From Robertmurraya sp047302285 (GTDB lineage: Bacteria > Bacillota > Bacilli > Bacillales > Cytobacillaceae), in contig NZ_CP154845.1 of assembly GCF_047302285.1 (NCBI RefSeq), forward strand, positions 3,348,001 to 3,412,000: a stretch of DNA of 64,000 nucleotides, in the 5' to 3' direction. This document shows positions 1 through 8,690 of this stretch, one piece after another; position 1 is the first letter of the stretch, and every line of letters begins with the position of its first letter. Both the position numbers and the translations under genes were made by a program. Below the pieces are notes generated by a model. That model worked only from the letters and a program-made list of their open reading frames with translations. It ran no database searches and had not been told where the DNA came from.

Positions 1-802
1 CAACGGACACTCTTACTCCATATGGCTCAAGTTTTTCTTTTGCATAGGCGACAAAATCAGTTACCGCTTGTACTCGTTTTTGCGTATTATCAAGATCTAA
101 CTTTTCATAATCTCCTATTGAATACTTCAATGATTTATCTCTCGTTTCAAATCCTTCAGGGAAACGCACATAATCAAATTGGATTTCTTGGAAGCCCATT
201 TTTGCTGCTTCGATAGCAATTCCCACATTATAATCCCATACTTCTTTTAAAAATGGATTAACAAAGGATTCACCACGTCCGTTCGTCCACACCTCAGAGC
301 CTTTTCTGAAAGATAACTCTGGCTTTTCCTTTGCTAAAGCTGTGTCTTTGAAGACGACAATGCGAGCAATCGGATAAACCTGCTTTTCCTCCAATGTTTT
401 AAGCATTTGCATTGGGTTTTTAATATAGGGTTTTCCTATTTTTTTATAAGATGATGAATCATCTGGAATATAGGTAAGATGTCCCCAGTCATCCTTTATA
501 TCGATCACCATTGAGTTCAAATCGGTTTGTTCAGTAAGATTCACCAATTGATTAAATTTTTCGCCCCCAGCAGAATGACCAGTCACATAAATGCCTCTGA
601 CCGCATCTGGATACTCAAAATGGTAACCACTGTCGAATTCGAAGCGTTTCATTTGCTCAGGTAAATTTTTCACTAACGACACATGTTCGCGCATAGATTG
701 ATACTTTGGAACATGCTCAATTTTCTCTTTTGCCATTGGACCACTACTTCCAATAAAAAAGACAAATACGGTTAAAACAAAAATAGTACGAAGAAATTTC
801 AT
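1..802 (-). CDS. Putative glycoside hydrolase, DUF4015 family (3' end off window)
   Basis: The reading frame runs from an ATG at 802 to the window edge, giving about 267 residues of an unfinished protein. A good Shine-Dalgarno site (AAGGGG) lies just before the ATG. The N-terminus is a hydrophobic signal peptide or anchor of about 20 residues, so the product is probably exported. The body matches the DUF4015 (PF13200) TIM-barrel glycosidase-like family as I recall it: RGIYVTGHSAGG near residue 70, NSMVIDIKDDWG near 97, FQEIQFDYVRFP near 215. Such proteins are presumed wall- or polysaccharide-active, but no substrate can be named. It follows the opp operon after a terminator, so it should have its own promoter. 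Confidence 0.72.
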   Translation of the reverse strand, partial: MKFLRTIFVLTVFVFFIGSSGPMAKEKIEHVPKYQSMREHVSLVKNLPEQMKRFEFDSGYHFEYPDAVRGIYVTGHSAGGEKFNQLVNLTEQTDLNSMVIDIKDDWGHLTYIPDDSSSYKKIGKPYIKNPMQMLKTLEEKQVYPIARIVVFKDTALAKEKPELSFRKGSEVWTNGRGESFVNPFLKEVWDYNVGIAIEAAKMGFQEIQFDYVRFPEGFETRDKSLKYSIGDYEKLDLDNTQKRVQAVTDFVAYAKEKLEPYGVRVSV

Positions 803-1136
803 TATTATCCCCTTTTCCTCGCTGACTTTGTCGTAAAGTTAGGAGTTCTCATTCTATTCTTATTTTACCGCTTTTCTTGGACTAGATCATCTGACTTTTT
901 TCATTTTTGTATATTTTTCGAACAGAATGGACACTCTCTAAGAGCTAAATAACTCACTTAACGGCTTAAAAAGTGGGATTGCTTACATTCTTATTTTAAG
1001 TAAAATCAAGTCATTTTAACGTGGTTGTTTTCCCTTCGATTGTTTGTTTTTGTCAAATTGCAGAAAAATATTGCTTTCCACTCTATCCGTTTACTATTAA
1101 AAGGTGGAATCAACTTACACCATTTTTCCATGTAAT
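803..1136. other. Intergenic region without a visible gene
   Basis: About 330 AT-rich bases separate the end of the opp operon from the DUF4015 gene. No convincing reading frame, RNA gene or clear promoter hexamer pair was seen. It should contain the promoter of the downstream minus-strand gene. Confidence 0.5.
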
Positions 1137-1170
1137 AAAAAACGATCTCAAATAGTTGAGATCGTTTTTT
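1137..1170. terminator. Intrinsic terminator after oppF
   Basis: A perfect 11-bp stem (AACGATCTCAA, 1141-1151, with 1156-1166) has a 4-base loop. It is flanked by A's on one side and T's on the other, so it can work in both directions. It directly follows the oppF stop codon. Confidence 0.88.
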
Positions 1171-1171
1171 A

Positions 1172-2113
1172 TTAATTAGCATATTGAGCTTTGTATTGTT
1201 CAAATTCCTTTAATGAACATTGGACAAAGTGCCCAGGCTTCACTTCACGGAATTGGACGTCATCTTGTTCTGTATATTGATGAACTTTCGGATTATAGGT
1301 TTTACGCTTACGGTTACGTTCATAATTCGGATCTGGTAATGGAATCGCAGACAATAACGATTGTGTATAAGGGTGAATCGGGTTGTTATATAGATCATTT
1401 GCTGGAGCTAACTCCACCAATTTACCAAAATACATAACCCCAATTCGATCGCTAATGTATTTTACCATTGACAGATCGTGTGCAATAAATAAATACGTTA
1501 ACCCTTTTTCCTTTTGGAGCTTTCTCATTAGATTGACAACTTGCGCTTGAATCGATACATCAAGGGCAGAAATCGGCTCATCAGCAATAATGAATTCCGG
1601 TTCTACTGCAAGGGCACGAGCAATACCGATACGTTGTCTTTGACCACCTGAGAATTCATGCGGGTATCGATTTGCATGCTCCTTATTCAAACCAACTGTT
1701 TCTAATAATTCCACTACACGGTTCATGCGTTCCTCTTTTGTTTTTGCAAGTCCATGAATATCAATACCTTCCGCAATGATATCAGATACCTTCATTCTCG
1801 GATTTAAAGAGGCTTGTGGATCTTGGAAAATCATTTGCATATTACGGTTGAATTCCTTCAACTCTGCTTTTGACTTTTTCCCATGAACATTCACTCCGTT
1901 GAAAATAACTTCTCCATCAGTCGCATCATACAGACGAATAATCGTTCTACCTGTAGTCGATTTTCCACAACCGGACTCTCCAACTAAGCCTAATGTTTCA
2001 CCTTTGTATATATCAAAAGAAATATCGTTAACCGCTCTTACTTCATTTGCTTTTCCAATATTGAAGTATTGCTTTAAATTTTTGATTTCGACCAATTTTT
2101 CTGTTGTCGCCAT
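1172..2113 (-). CDS. oppF: Oligopeptide ABC transporter, ATP-binding protein OppF
   Basis: This is one of the two cytoplasmic ATPases that power oligopeptide uptake by the Opp importer; in Bacillus, Opp also imports signalling peptides for sporulation and competence. In the 313 residues I see a Walker A (GESGCGKST, 45-53), a Q-loop at Q97, the ABC signature SGGQRQR (155-161) and a Walker B ending in ADEP (174-180). The C-terminal oligopeptide/dipeptide extension carries NPIHPYTQ and PGHFVQC. It is the last gene of oppABCDF. Its ATG abuts the oppD stop codon (TAAATG), implying translational coupling. A terminator follows. Confidence 0.95.
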   Translation of the reverse strand: MATTEKLVEIKNLKQYFNIGKANEVRAVNDISFDIYKGETLGLVGESGCGKSTTGRTIIRLYDATDGEVIFNGVNVHGKKSKAELKEFNRNMQMIFQDPQASLNPRMKVSDIIAEGIDIHGLAKTKEERMNRVVELLETVGLNKEHANRYPHEFSGGQRQRIGIARALAVEPEFIIADEPISALDVSIQAQVVNLMRKLQKEKGLTYLFIAHDLSMVKYISDRIGVMYFGKLVELAPANDLYNNPIHPYTQSLLSAIPLPDPNYERNRKRKTYNPKVHQYTEQDDVQFREVKPGHFVQCSLKEFEQYKAQYAN

Positions 2114-3157
2114 TTAGTTTCCCTCCTTCATTTCAAGGAATTCCCGCTGACGTCGTTGTACAGCTGCAGGAGGCTCAAACCTAGGAGCATCTGGATGCAA
2201 TAACCAAGTAGCAGCATAATGTGTATCCGATACCTTGAACATTGGTGGCTGCTCTTCCAAATCAATTTTCATGGCGTATGCATTACGTGGTGCAAATGCA
2301 TCACCTTTTGGTGGATGAAGTAAATCTGGTGGCGTACCAGGGATTGCGTATAGCTCTTCCTCCTCGGTATCAAGTGTTGGCATGGAGCTAATTAGTCCCC
2401 AAGTATATGGATGTTGCGGATTATAAAACACCTCATCAACAGTCCCAATTTCAACAATCTTTCCACCATACATAACAGCCACGCGGTCAGCAACATTTGC
2501 TACAACCCCAAGATCATGGGTTATAAAAATAATTGATGTATCAATCTTTTTCTGTAATTCCTTCATTAATTCAAGGATTTGTGCTTGAATCGTTACATCA
2601 AGTGCTGTTGTTGGTTCATCAGCAATCAAGACTTTTGGATTACAAGCAAGAGCGATTGCAATAACGACGCGCTGACGCATTCCACCTGAGAATTGATGCG
2701 GATATTGTTCAAAACGCTCTTCTGGATTAGGAATTCCAACTAGATCTAATATTTCAATTGCTCTTTTTTTCGCAGCCGCTTTACTAAGCTTTTGGTGTTT
2801 GACAATCGGCTCAATGATTTGATTGCCAATTTTCATCGTTGGATTTAATGATGTCATTGGATCTTGGAAGATCATTGAAATGTCTTTTCCACGTACCTTC
2901 TGCATCGATTTGTCAGAAAGCTTAGTGAGATCTTTGCCTTCAAAAAGAATTTCGCCTTCTTTTATTTTAGAGTTTGATTCCGGCAATAAACGCATGATCG
3001 CTTTTGTCGTTACCGATTTTCCTGAGCCTGACTCTCCAACAATCGCCAAAGTCTCCCCTTTGTGTAAATCAAAATTGACTCCACGGATTGCCTGTACCTC
3101 TCCAGCAAAGGTATGGAATGAGATATGCAAATCCTTCACTTCTAGTACCTTTTTCAT
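2114..3157 (-). CDS. oppD: Oligopeptide ABC transporter, ATP-binding protein OppD
   Basis: This is the second ATPase of the Opp importer and forms a heterodimer with OppF on the cytoplasmic face. The 347-residue protein has a Walker A (GESGSGKS, 41-48), Q-loop FQDP near 98, signature SGGMRQR (157-163), Walker B LIADEP and the family's C-terminal region (NPQHPYTW). SGGMRQR distinguishes D-type from F-type subunits (SGGQRQR). The ATG has an AGGTGA ribosome-binding site. The gene sits 19 bases after oppC and directly before oppF in one transcription unit. Confidence 0.95.
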   Translation of the reverse strand: MKKVLEVKDLHISFHTFAGEVQAIRGVNFDLHKGETLAIVGESGSGKSVTTKAIMRLLPESNSKIKEGEILFEGKDLTKLSDKSMQKVRGKDISMIFQDPMTSLNPTMKIGNQIIEPIVKHQKLSKAAAKKRAIEILDLVGIPNPEERFEQYPHQFSGGMRQRVVIAIALACNPKVLIADEPTTALDVTIQAQILELMKELQKKIDTSIIFITHDLGVVANVADRVAVMYGGKIVEIGTVDEVFYNPQHPYTWGLISSMPTLDTEEEELYAIPGTPPDLLHPPKGDAFAPRNAYAMKIDLEEQPPMFKVSDTHYAATWLLHPDAPRFEPPAAVQRRQREFLEMKEGN

Positions 3158-3176
3158 TTTCTTTCACCTACCTTTT

Positions 3177-4199
3177 CTAATCACGCATTTTCGGATCTAA
3201 CGCATCACGTAAACCGTCAGCAACTAAATTGAAACAAACCATGATTAAACTGATGACAATCGCTGGTATCACCATTTGATACGGATAAAGCTGTAACACC
3301 TTAAATCCATCATCTATTAATGTTCCTAAAGAAGCATGCGGTGCTTGTAATCCTAAACCAATAAAGCTTAAAAATGCTTCAAAGAAAATCGCATTTGGTA
3401 TCGTAAACATTGTATTAATGATGATTACACCCGCTAGGTTCGGGATCAGATGCTTACTAATAATTTTTCCATTGGAAAGCCCTAACGTACGTGCCGCCAA
3501 AATATATTCCTGGTTTTTTAGCTTTAGTACTTGGGCACGCACCACCCGGGCCATTCCGACCCATCCGGTAATCGTTAAAGCGATCGTAATCGAAAGAATA
3601 CCAGGGTCAAGTACGATAATCATCAGAATAACAACGACTAAGTTTGGAATTCCAACTAAAATTTCCGTAATACGCTGCATGACATTATCGGTTCTTCCAC
3701 CAACAAATCCTGAGATGGCCCCGTAAATGACACCAATCACCATATCAATCGCCGCTGCTAGGAAAGCAATGTATAAAGAAACTTGTGTCCCTTTCCATAA
3801 ACGGGTGAAGATGTCACGACCAAGACTGTCTGTTCCTAGCCAATAATAGGCATCAACTTGCTTTACTTCATACGCATTATACTTATCCCCATTTTTTCTC
3901 TCTAATTCACCATCGAATGGTAACCAGCTTACGTTTTCCAAAACTGGAACACGAGGGGGTAAGTTGTTATGCTTAATATTTTGTGCATCATAAGTATGTC
4001 CATTTAAATGCGGACCGACTAAAGCCATAATTGTTAAGATCGCTAAAATAATCATGCTCACGATCGCGCCTTTATTTTTCTTCACTCTTAGCCAAGCATC
4101 CTGCCAATAGTTTAGACTTGGCTTAGAAATTACTTCACTTTTCGTCGCATCCATTTCAACGGGTGAAAACATTTCTTTTGCAATTTTTTCTTGCGCCAT
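3177..4199 (-). CDS. oppC: Oligopeptide ABC transporter permease OppC
   Basis: One of two membrane permeases of Opp. The 340-residue protein has an N-terminal OppC_N-type segment, a first membrane helix near residues 48-66, then a long external loop (about 68-140), and five more helices. The cytoplasmic coupling motif EYILAARTLG...KHLIPN sits near residues 235-255. It is somewhat longer than typical OppC proteins (about 305) because of the N-terminus and first loop. Its ATG shares one base with the oppB stop codon (TAATG), so the pair is translationally coupled. Confidence 0.94.
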   Translation of the reverse strand: MAQEKIAKEMFSPVEMDATKSEVISKPSLNYWQDAWLRVKKNKGAIVSMIILAILTIMALVGPHLNGHTYDAQNIKHNNLPPRVPVLENVSWLPFDGELERKNGDKYNAYEVKQVDAYYWLGTDSLGRDIFTRLWKGTQVSLYIAFLAAAIDMVIGVIYGAISGFVGGRTDNVMQRITEILVGIPNLVVVILMIIVLDPGILSITIALTITGWVGMARVVRAQVLKLKNQEYILAARTLGLSNGKIISKHLIPNLAGVIIINTMFTIPNAIFFEAFLSFIGLGLQAPHASLGTLIDDGFKVLQLYPYQMVIPAIVISLIMVCFNLVADGLRDALDPKMRD

Positions 4200-5128
4200 T
4201 ACTTTTTCCCTCCCGCTAAACGAATTCGCGGATCAATCACACCATAAAGGAGATCTACGATTAAAATAACTGCAACGAATAAAGCAGCAAATAATAAAGT
4301 AGTACCCATAATGACTGGGTAATCATTTACTTGAATCGATTTAACGAACTGTTCACCTATACCAGGGATCCCAAAGATTTTTTCAATGACAAGTGATCCT
4401 GTCATTAAGCTAACAACCAATGGTCCTAAAACAGTAACAACTGGAATGAGTGCGTTTCGAAGAGCATGTTTAAAGGCTATTTCAAACCAGCTCGCTCCTT
4501 TGGCTTTCGCTAACATAATATAATCAGACTCTAATACTTCAATCATTTCCGTTCTCACAAATCGTGCAGCAGTTGCAAGCGGGAACATTGAAAGTGCAAT
4601 TGTTGGCAATACGGTATACTCTGGACCACGCCAAAACGCAACCGGGAACCAGCCAAGTTTAACTGCAAGGTAATATTGAAGCAATCCTGCAAATACAAAA
4701 GATGGGATTGATTTTCCGAGCACAGCGATAAAGGTTGAACCGTAGTCAAGCCACGTATTTTGATATAAAGCTGCAATTACCCCTAATATGATACCTAACA
4801 CTGTTCCTACAATCATGGCTTGTAATCCAAGCGTAGCTGAAGGCGCAACACTATTCATTAAAATATCTGTTACCCCTACATTGTTAAATTGAAAGGAAAC
4901 ACCTAAATCTCCTTTTAAAAGGTTCAGCATATAGGTCGCATATTGAACCGGCACTGGCTCATTTAAGCCGTACTTATCGATCATAATGCTTAGCTGTGTA
5001 TCAGACAGTTTGTCCGCATTAGCGAAAGGCGTACCCGGAATAATTTTCATGAGGAAAAAGGTAAACGAGGCAATTAAAAATAGAGTTATCACCATGTAAA
5101 TAATACGTTGAATTAAATATTTCGCCAT
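4199..5128 (-). CDS. oppB: Oligopeptide ABC transporter permease OppB
   Basis: This is the partner permease of OppC, with six predicted membrane helices. The N-terminus MAKYLIQRIIYMVITLFLIA and the EAA-type coupling loop (DYIMLAKAKGAS...ALRNALIP) are typical of OppB/DppB. I chose the ATG at 5128 because AGGGGG lies 8 bases before it; an in-frame GTG at 5137 is adjacent to that site and too close. The upstream hairpin between oppA and oppB probably lowers oppB-F expression relative to the binding protein. Confidence 0.94.
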   Translation of the reverse strand: MAKYLIQRIIYMVITLFLIASFTFFLMKIIPGTPFANADKLSDTQLSIMIDKYGLNEPVPVQYATYMLNLLKGDLGVSFQFNNVGVTDILMNSVAPSATLGLQAMIVGTVLGIILGVIAALYQNTWLDYGSTFIAVLGKSIPSFVFAGLLQYYLAVKLGWFPVAFWRGPEYTVLPTIALSMFPLATAARFVRTEMIEVLESDYIMLAKAKGASWFEIAFKHALRNALIPVVTVLGPLVVSLMTGSLVIEKIFGIPGIGEQFVKSIQVNDYPVIMGTTLLFAALFVAVILIVDLLYGVIDPRIRLAGGKK

Positions 5129-5190
5129 CTTGTGCACCCCCTAATATTTCAAAATCTCAAAAAAATTTGATAGTTTTCACGCAAAGGGAA

Positions 5191-5223
5191 AAGAGAGTAT
5201 ATTGAAGAACAATATACTCTCTT
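5191..5223 (-). terminator. Partial terminator between oppA and oppB
   Basis: A perfect 14-bp stem (5191-5204 with 5210-5223) lies in the oppA-oppB gap. On the minus strand it is followed by TTTTCCC, a weak T-tract. Inference: it acts as a leaky terminator or mRNA stabiliser so that the binding protein is made in excess, as is common for ABC importers. Confidence 0.7.
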
Positions 5224-5259
5224 TTTACAACAATCTAAAATATTGTTATAAATCTCCTA

Positions 5260-6948
5260 TTATTTAACTGAAGTCCACTTAAAGCTGTACTCAGGTCCTA
5301 CTAAGTGATAAGTAAAGTTTTCTACTTTTTCACCGACAAGGAGGTTAGAAGAACGTTGATAAAGTGGTGCAATTGCTGCATCCTCTTCAAGAAGAATTCT
5401 TTCAGCCTCTGCTAGAGCTTCATAACGTTCAACTGGAGAAAGAGCTAAAGTAGTTTGTGCTTCTTTAATTAAGTTATCGTACTGTTCATTGCCGTAATCC
5501 ATATTGTTGTTCCCGCCACCAGTTAACCATAAATCAGAGAATGTCATTGGGTCTAAATAGTCAGGTCCCCAACCAGCCATCTGAAGATCATAGTCTTGCT
5601 TGTTTTGGCGTTCTAGACGTACGCTGAAAGGTACAGCCTCAACTTTCACTGTCATACCTGGAAGATTTGTTTCTAATTGGCTCTTAACATATTCAGCTGA
5701 TTTCTTAGCTGTTTCTGTATCATCTGTTAAATAGCGAACTTCAACAGTATCTGTACCAAGTTCAGCTAAACCAGTTTCCCAAGCTTTTTTTGCCTCTTCT
5801 AAATCGTAAGGCAATAACTCGTTTCCGTTAATGGCACGGAAATCTTCGCCAGTTTCATCATTCGTTACAAATTCATTTGGAACAGCATAGTTTGCAACGA
5901 TTGAACCGTTGTTTAATACACCATCTACAAAGTCTTGTTTGTTAATCCCTTGAGCAATTGCTTTACGGATATTTACATTTTTTAAAGCAGGATTATCTTT
6001 TTGGTTCATTTTCAACCAGAAAATCGTTGGCTCTAACCATTTTACTAATCTTTCGTCTCCCTCATATTGAGGTACTACATCAGATGAAAGCTTACCAGTA
6101 ATATCAGTTTCACCAGTTTCGAATAAGTTTGCTGCTGTTTGAGAGTCTTTAATGACGTTCCATGCAACCTTTTCTAATTTAACTGTATCTGCATCCCAAT
6201 ATTCAGTATTTTTCACATATTCCCAGTCAGAATCTGTGCTTCCATCCCAATCAGAAAGAGCGAAAGGACCATTGTATAATACTGAATCAGCTGTTAAGCC
6301 ATAGTTTTCACCTTGTTCTTCAACAAACTTTTGATTTTGTGGATAGAACGTTGGAAATGCCATTAATGATTTAAAATAAGGAATTGGTCTTTCTAAAGTT
6401 ACTTCAAGAGTTTTTTCATCTACAGCTTTTACACCGAGAGTTGAAAGGTCATACTCTTTCTTTTCAGCTGCTGCTGCAGTGATTTCAGAAGCTCCTTTAA
6501 TTTTTCCATCCATCATATATGGACCATAAGCAGATGCAACCTCTGGGTCAATCGCACGTTGCCAAGCATAGACAAAATCATGTGCAGTAACAGGGTCACC
6601 GTTAGACCATTTTGCATCTTTTAATTTGAAAGTATAAACTGTGCCATCTTCACTCACTTCAGGATCACCGTCTGCCACACCTTCTACAACCTCTTGGTTT
6701 GGATCAAGACGATATAAACCTTCGTTTACATTGTTTAATGTTGTAAAACTAACCGTATCTTCAGCCATTACACTATCCATAGATGGAATAGCTGTTGACT
6801 CCAACATACTAAGTTCTTGTGTTGCAGAAGTTTCATCTGCACCCTTTTCATTATCTTTACCAGCATTATCTCCGCCACCGCAAGCTGCTAAAAATGTGCT
6901 AACTGCGAGTACTAAAGATAAAAGTAGAAAAAATTTCGACTTTTTCAC
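5260..6948 (-). CDS. oppA: Oligopeptide-binding lipoprotein OppA
   Basis: This is the extracellular substrate-binding lipoprotein of the Opp importer (562 residues). A lipoprotein signal peptide ends in a lipobox (LAAC, Cys23) followed by a GGG linker. The rest is an SBP_bac_5 domain with the family's WSNGDPVTAHDF segment near residue 110 and YNGPFALSDW near 220. The start is GTG at 6948, with GGGGAGG about 7 bases upstream; the next codons give the positive n-region KKSK. It is the first gene of the operon. A promoter (6995-7022) with a CodY-like box downstream points to repression in rich medium. Confidence 0.93.
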   Translation of the reverse strand: MKKSKFFLLLSLVLAVSTFLAACGGGDNAGKDNEKGADETSATQELSMLESTAIPSMDSVMAEDTVSFTTLNNVNEGLYRLDPNQEVVEGVADGDPEVSEDGTVYTFKLKDAKWSNGDPVTAHDFVYAWQRAIDPEVASAYGPYMMDGKIKGASEITAAAAEKKEYDLSTLGVKAVDEKTLEVTLERPIPYFKSLMAFPTFYPQNQKFVEEQGENYGLTADSVLYNGPFALSDWDGSTDSDWEYVKNTEYWDADTVKLEKVAWNVIKDSQTAANLFETGETDITGKLSSDVVPQYEGDERLVKWLEPTIFWLKMNQKDNPALKNVNIRKAIAQGINKQDFVDGVLNNGSIVANYAVPNEFVTNDETGEDFRAINGNELLPYDLEEAKKAWETGLAELGTDTVEVRYLTDDTETAKKSAEYVKSQLETNLPGMTVKVEAVPFSVRLERQNKQDYDLQMAGWGPDYLDPMTFSDLWLTGGGNNNMDYGNEQYDNLIKEAQTTLALSPVERYEALAEAERILLEEDAAIAPLYQRSSNLLVGEKVENFTYHLVGPEYSFKWTSVK

Positions 6949-6966
6949 TAGTATACCTCCCCTTCT

Positions 6967-6981
6967 TATTTTCAGAAAAAT
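6967..6981 (-). promoter_or_regulatory. Candidate CodY box in the oppA leader
   Basis: TATTTTCAGAAAAAT matches 13 of 15 positions of the CodY consensus AATTTTCWGAAAATT. It lies just downstream of the predicted transcription start of oppA and upstream of its ribosome-binding site, where binding would block transcription. CodY regulation of peptide importers is well known in Bacillus; its action here is inferred. Confidence 0.62.
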
Positions 6982-6994
6982 GGTTACAATGACT

Positions 6995-7022
6995 ATTATA
7001 CAGATAATATTATTTTTGTAAA
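6995..7022 (-). promoter_or_regulatory. SigA-type promoter of oppA
   Basis: On the minus strand a -35 TTTACA (7017-7022) and a perfect -10 TATAAT (6995-7000) are separated by 16 bases. The predicted start is near 6988, about 40 bases before the oppA start codon. Confidence 0.68.
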
Positions 7023-7201
7023 TTATTTTTGTAAAAAAATTTTACATTACAGAAATATCAGTTTTTTGTGATTATAATACTTTATTTCTTTTTACATATA
7101 CTGTTATATTAGTGTTTATGTGGTTTTTATCAATTCATTTTACACATCGCTGTATAAATATTATTATGAATTGAATAGTATATAATTTCGGAGTTGATAT
7201 T

Positions 7202-7564
7202 TTGAAAAATCAAATTATGAAAATTCTTCAGTTATTTTTAATATCAAATATTGTTATCTTCCTTCTTTCCTTTCTTTTTTATCAGGAACTTTCATTGTTG
7301 CTCTATATTAATATTTCGTTTTATATAGGCACTTTATTCATTTTTGTTTCTTTACTATTTTTAACCATCAAAAGTGGTTTTTTTGATCAAGTGACAAAGT
7401 CCTTTCGCATGGTGTTTGCAGGGAAAAACACCACAAAGAAGGAGATTGAAGAAATGACATTGCCGTCGCAAACCATTTCAATTAGCGTTCTTCCTTTTCT
7501 AATGAACGGACTCACAATCATCGTTTTTATGATGGTCGCATTGTATATTTACTACAGTCTTTAG
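7202..7564 (+). CDS. Small membrane protein, DUF3899-like
   Basis: A 120-residue integral membrane protein with three hydrophobic helices (about 7-26, 30-54 and 97-119) and a short basic central loop. It resembles the DUF3899 family of Bacillus proteins by length and layout; no function is known. The TTG at 7202 is preceded by GGAG at 8 bases, whereas the first in-frame ATG (7217) is too far from it, so TTG is the likely start. It lies just before trpS on the same strand, but a small hairpin (7573-7592) and a TATAAT at 7623 suggest trpS also has its own promoter. Confidence 0.66.
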   Translation: MKNQIMKILQLFLISNIVIFLLSFLFYQELSLLLYINISFYIGTLFIFVSLLFLTIKSGFFDQVTKSFRMVFAGKNTTKKEIEEMTLPSQTISISVLPFLMNGLTIIVFMMVALYIYYSL

Positions 7565-7658
7565 TCAGCTACAGAAGGAAATGATTAATTCCTTCAATGT
7601 TTTAAGACGAAACTATAAATGGTATAATTTAATAATCGAGAAATAGGAGGAAACAAGT

Positions 7659-8651
7659 ATGGAAACCATTTTTTCAGGGATACAACCAAGCGGTACTATT
7701 ACGCTTGGAAATTATATTGGGGCGTTGAAGCAATTCGTTGAATTACAGGATGAATATAATTGTTATTTCTGTATTGTCGACCAGCATGCAATCACCGTAC
7801 CACAAGATCCCGTACAATTGAGAAAAAACATCAAAAGCCTTGCAGCTCTTTACTTAGCAGTTGGTATCGATCCCGAAAAAGCGACACTTTTTATCCAATC
7901 TGAAGTACCAGCTCATGCACAGGCAGGCTGGATGCTCCAATGTGTCACTTATATCGGAGAATTAGAACGAATGACACAATTTAAGGATAAATCACAAGGC
8001 AAAGATGCTGTTGTAGCTGGACTTCTTACATATCCTCCATTAATGGTCGGAGATATTTTGTTATATCAAACAAATTTAGTTCCCGTTGGCGAAGACCAGA
8101 AGCAACATCTAGAACTTACTAGAGATATCGCTGAAAGATTTAACAAAAAATATAACGATATTTTCACTGTTCCTGAAGTACGTATTCCAAAGGAAGGCGC
8201 TAGGGTCATGTCCCTTCAAGATCCATTGAAGAAGATGAGTAAATCCGATCCGAATCAGAAAGCATTTATTTCTTTATTAGACGAGCCAAAGCAAATTGAG
8301 AAGAAGATTAAAAGTGCTGTGACAGATTCAGAAGGTATCGTGAAATTTGATAAAGAAAATAAACCAGGCGTCTCTAACTTATTGACGATTTACTCCATTT
8401 TCTCTAATAAATCCATTGCTGAATTAGAAAAGGAGTACGAAGGAAAAGGTTATGGTGATTTCAAAGGTGATTTAGCTAAGGTTGTTGTTGGGGCACTCGA
8501 ACCAATCCAAAAGAAATACTACGAATTGATCGACTCTCCACAATTAGATGAAATACTAGATCGCGGAGCAGAAAAAGCTGATGCTGTTGCGAGTAAAATG
8601 CTCAAGAAAATGGAAAATGCCATGGGACTTGGGAGAAAAAGAAGAAGATAA
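7659..8651 (+). CDS. trpS: Tryptophan--tRNA ligase
   Basis: Charges tRNA-Trp with tryptophan in the cytoplasm. The 330-residue length is typical of bacterial TrpRS. The class I signatures are present: a HIGH-like motif (PSGTITLGNYIG, 10-21) and the KMSKS loop (KKMSKSDPN, near 190-198). The GEDQKQHLE segment that contacts the adenylate is also visible. AGGAGG precedes the ATG. Only 94 bases separate it from the upstream gene and they hold no T-box elements, unlike B. subtilis trpS. A bidirectional terminator follows. Confidence 0.97.
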   Translation: METIFSGIQPSGTITLGNYIGALKQFVELQDEYNCYFCIVDQHAITVPQDPVQLRKNIKSLAALYLAVGIDPEKATLFIQSEVPAHAQAGWMLQCVTYIGELERMTQFKDKSQGKDAVVAGLLTYPPLMVGDILLYQTNLVPVGEDQKQHLELTRDIAERFNKKYNDIFTVPEVRIPKEGARVMSLQDPLKKMSKSDPNQKAFISLLDEPKQIEKKIKSAVTDSEGIVKFDKENKPGVSNLLTIYSIFSNKSIAELEKEYEGKGYGDFKGDLAKVVVGALEPIQKKYYELIDSPQLDEILDRGAEKADAVASKMLKKMENAMGLGRKRRR

Positions 8652-8654
8652 CAT

Positions 8655-8690
8655 AAATAACCGCTTGTCTAATTGGACAAGCGGTTATTT
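8655..8690. terminator. Bidirectional terminator between trpS and yjbA
   Basis: A perfect 15-bp stem (8655-8669 with 8676-8690) with a 6-base loop is flanked by A's and T's. It can end trpS on the plus strand and yjbA on the minus strand. Confidence 0.92.
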
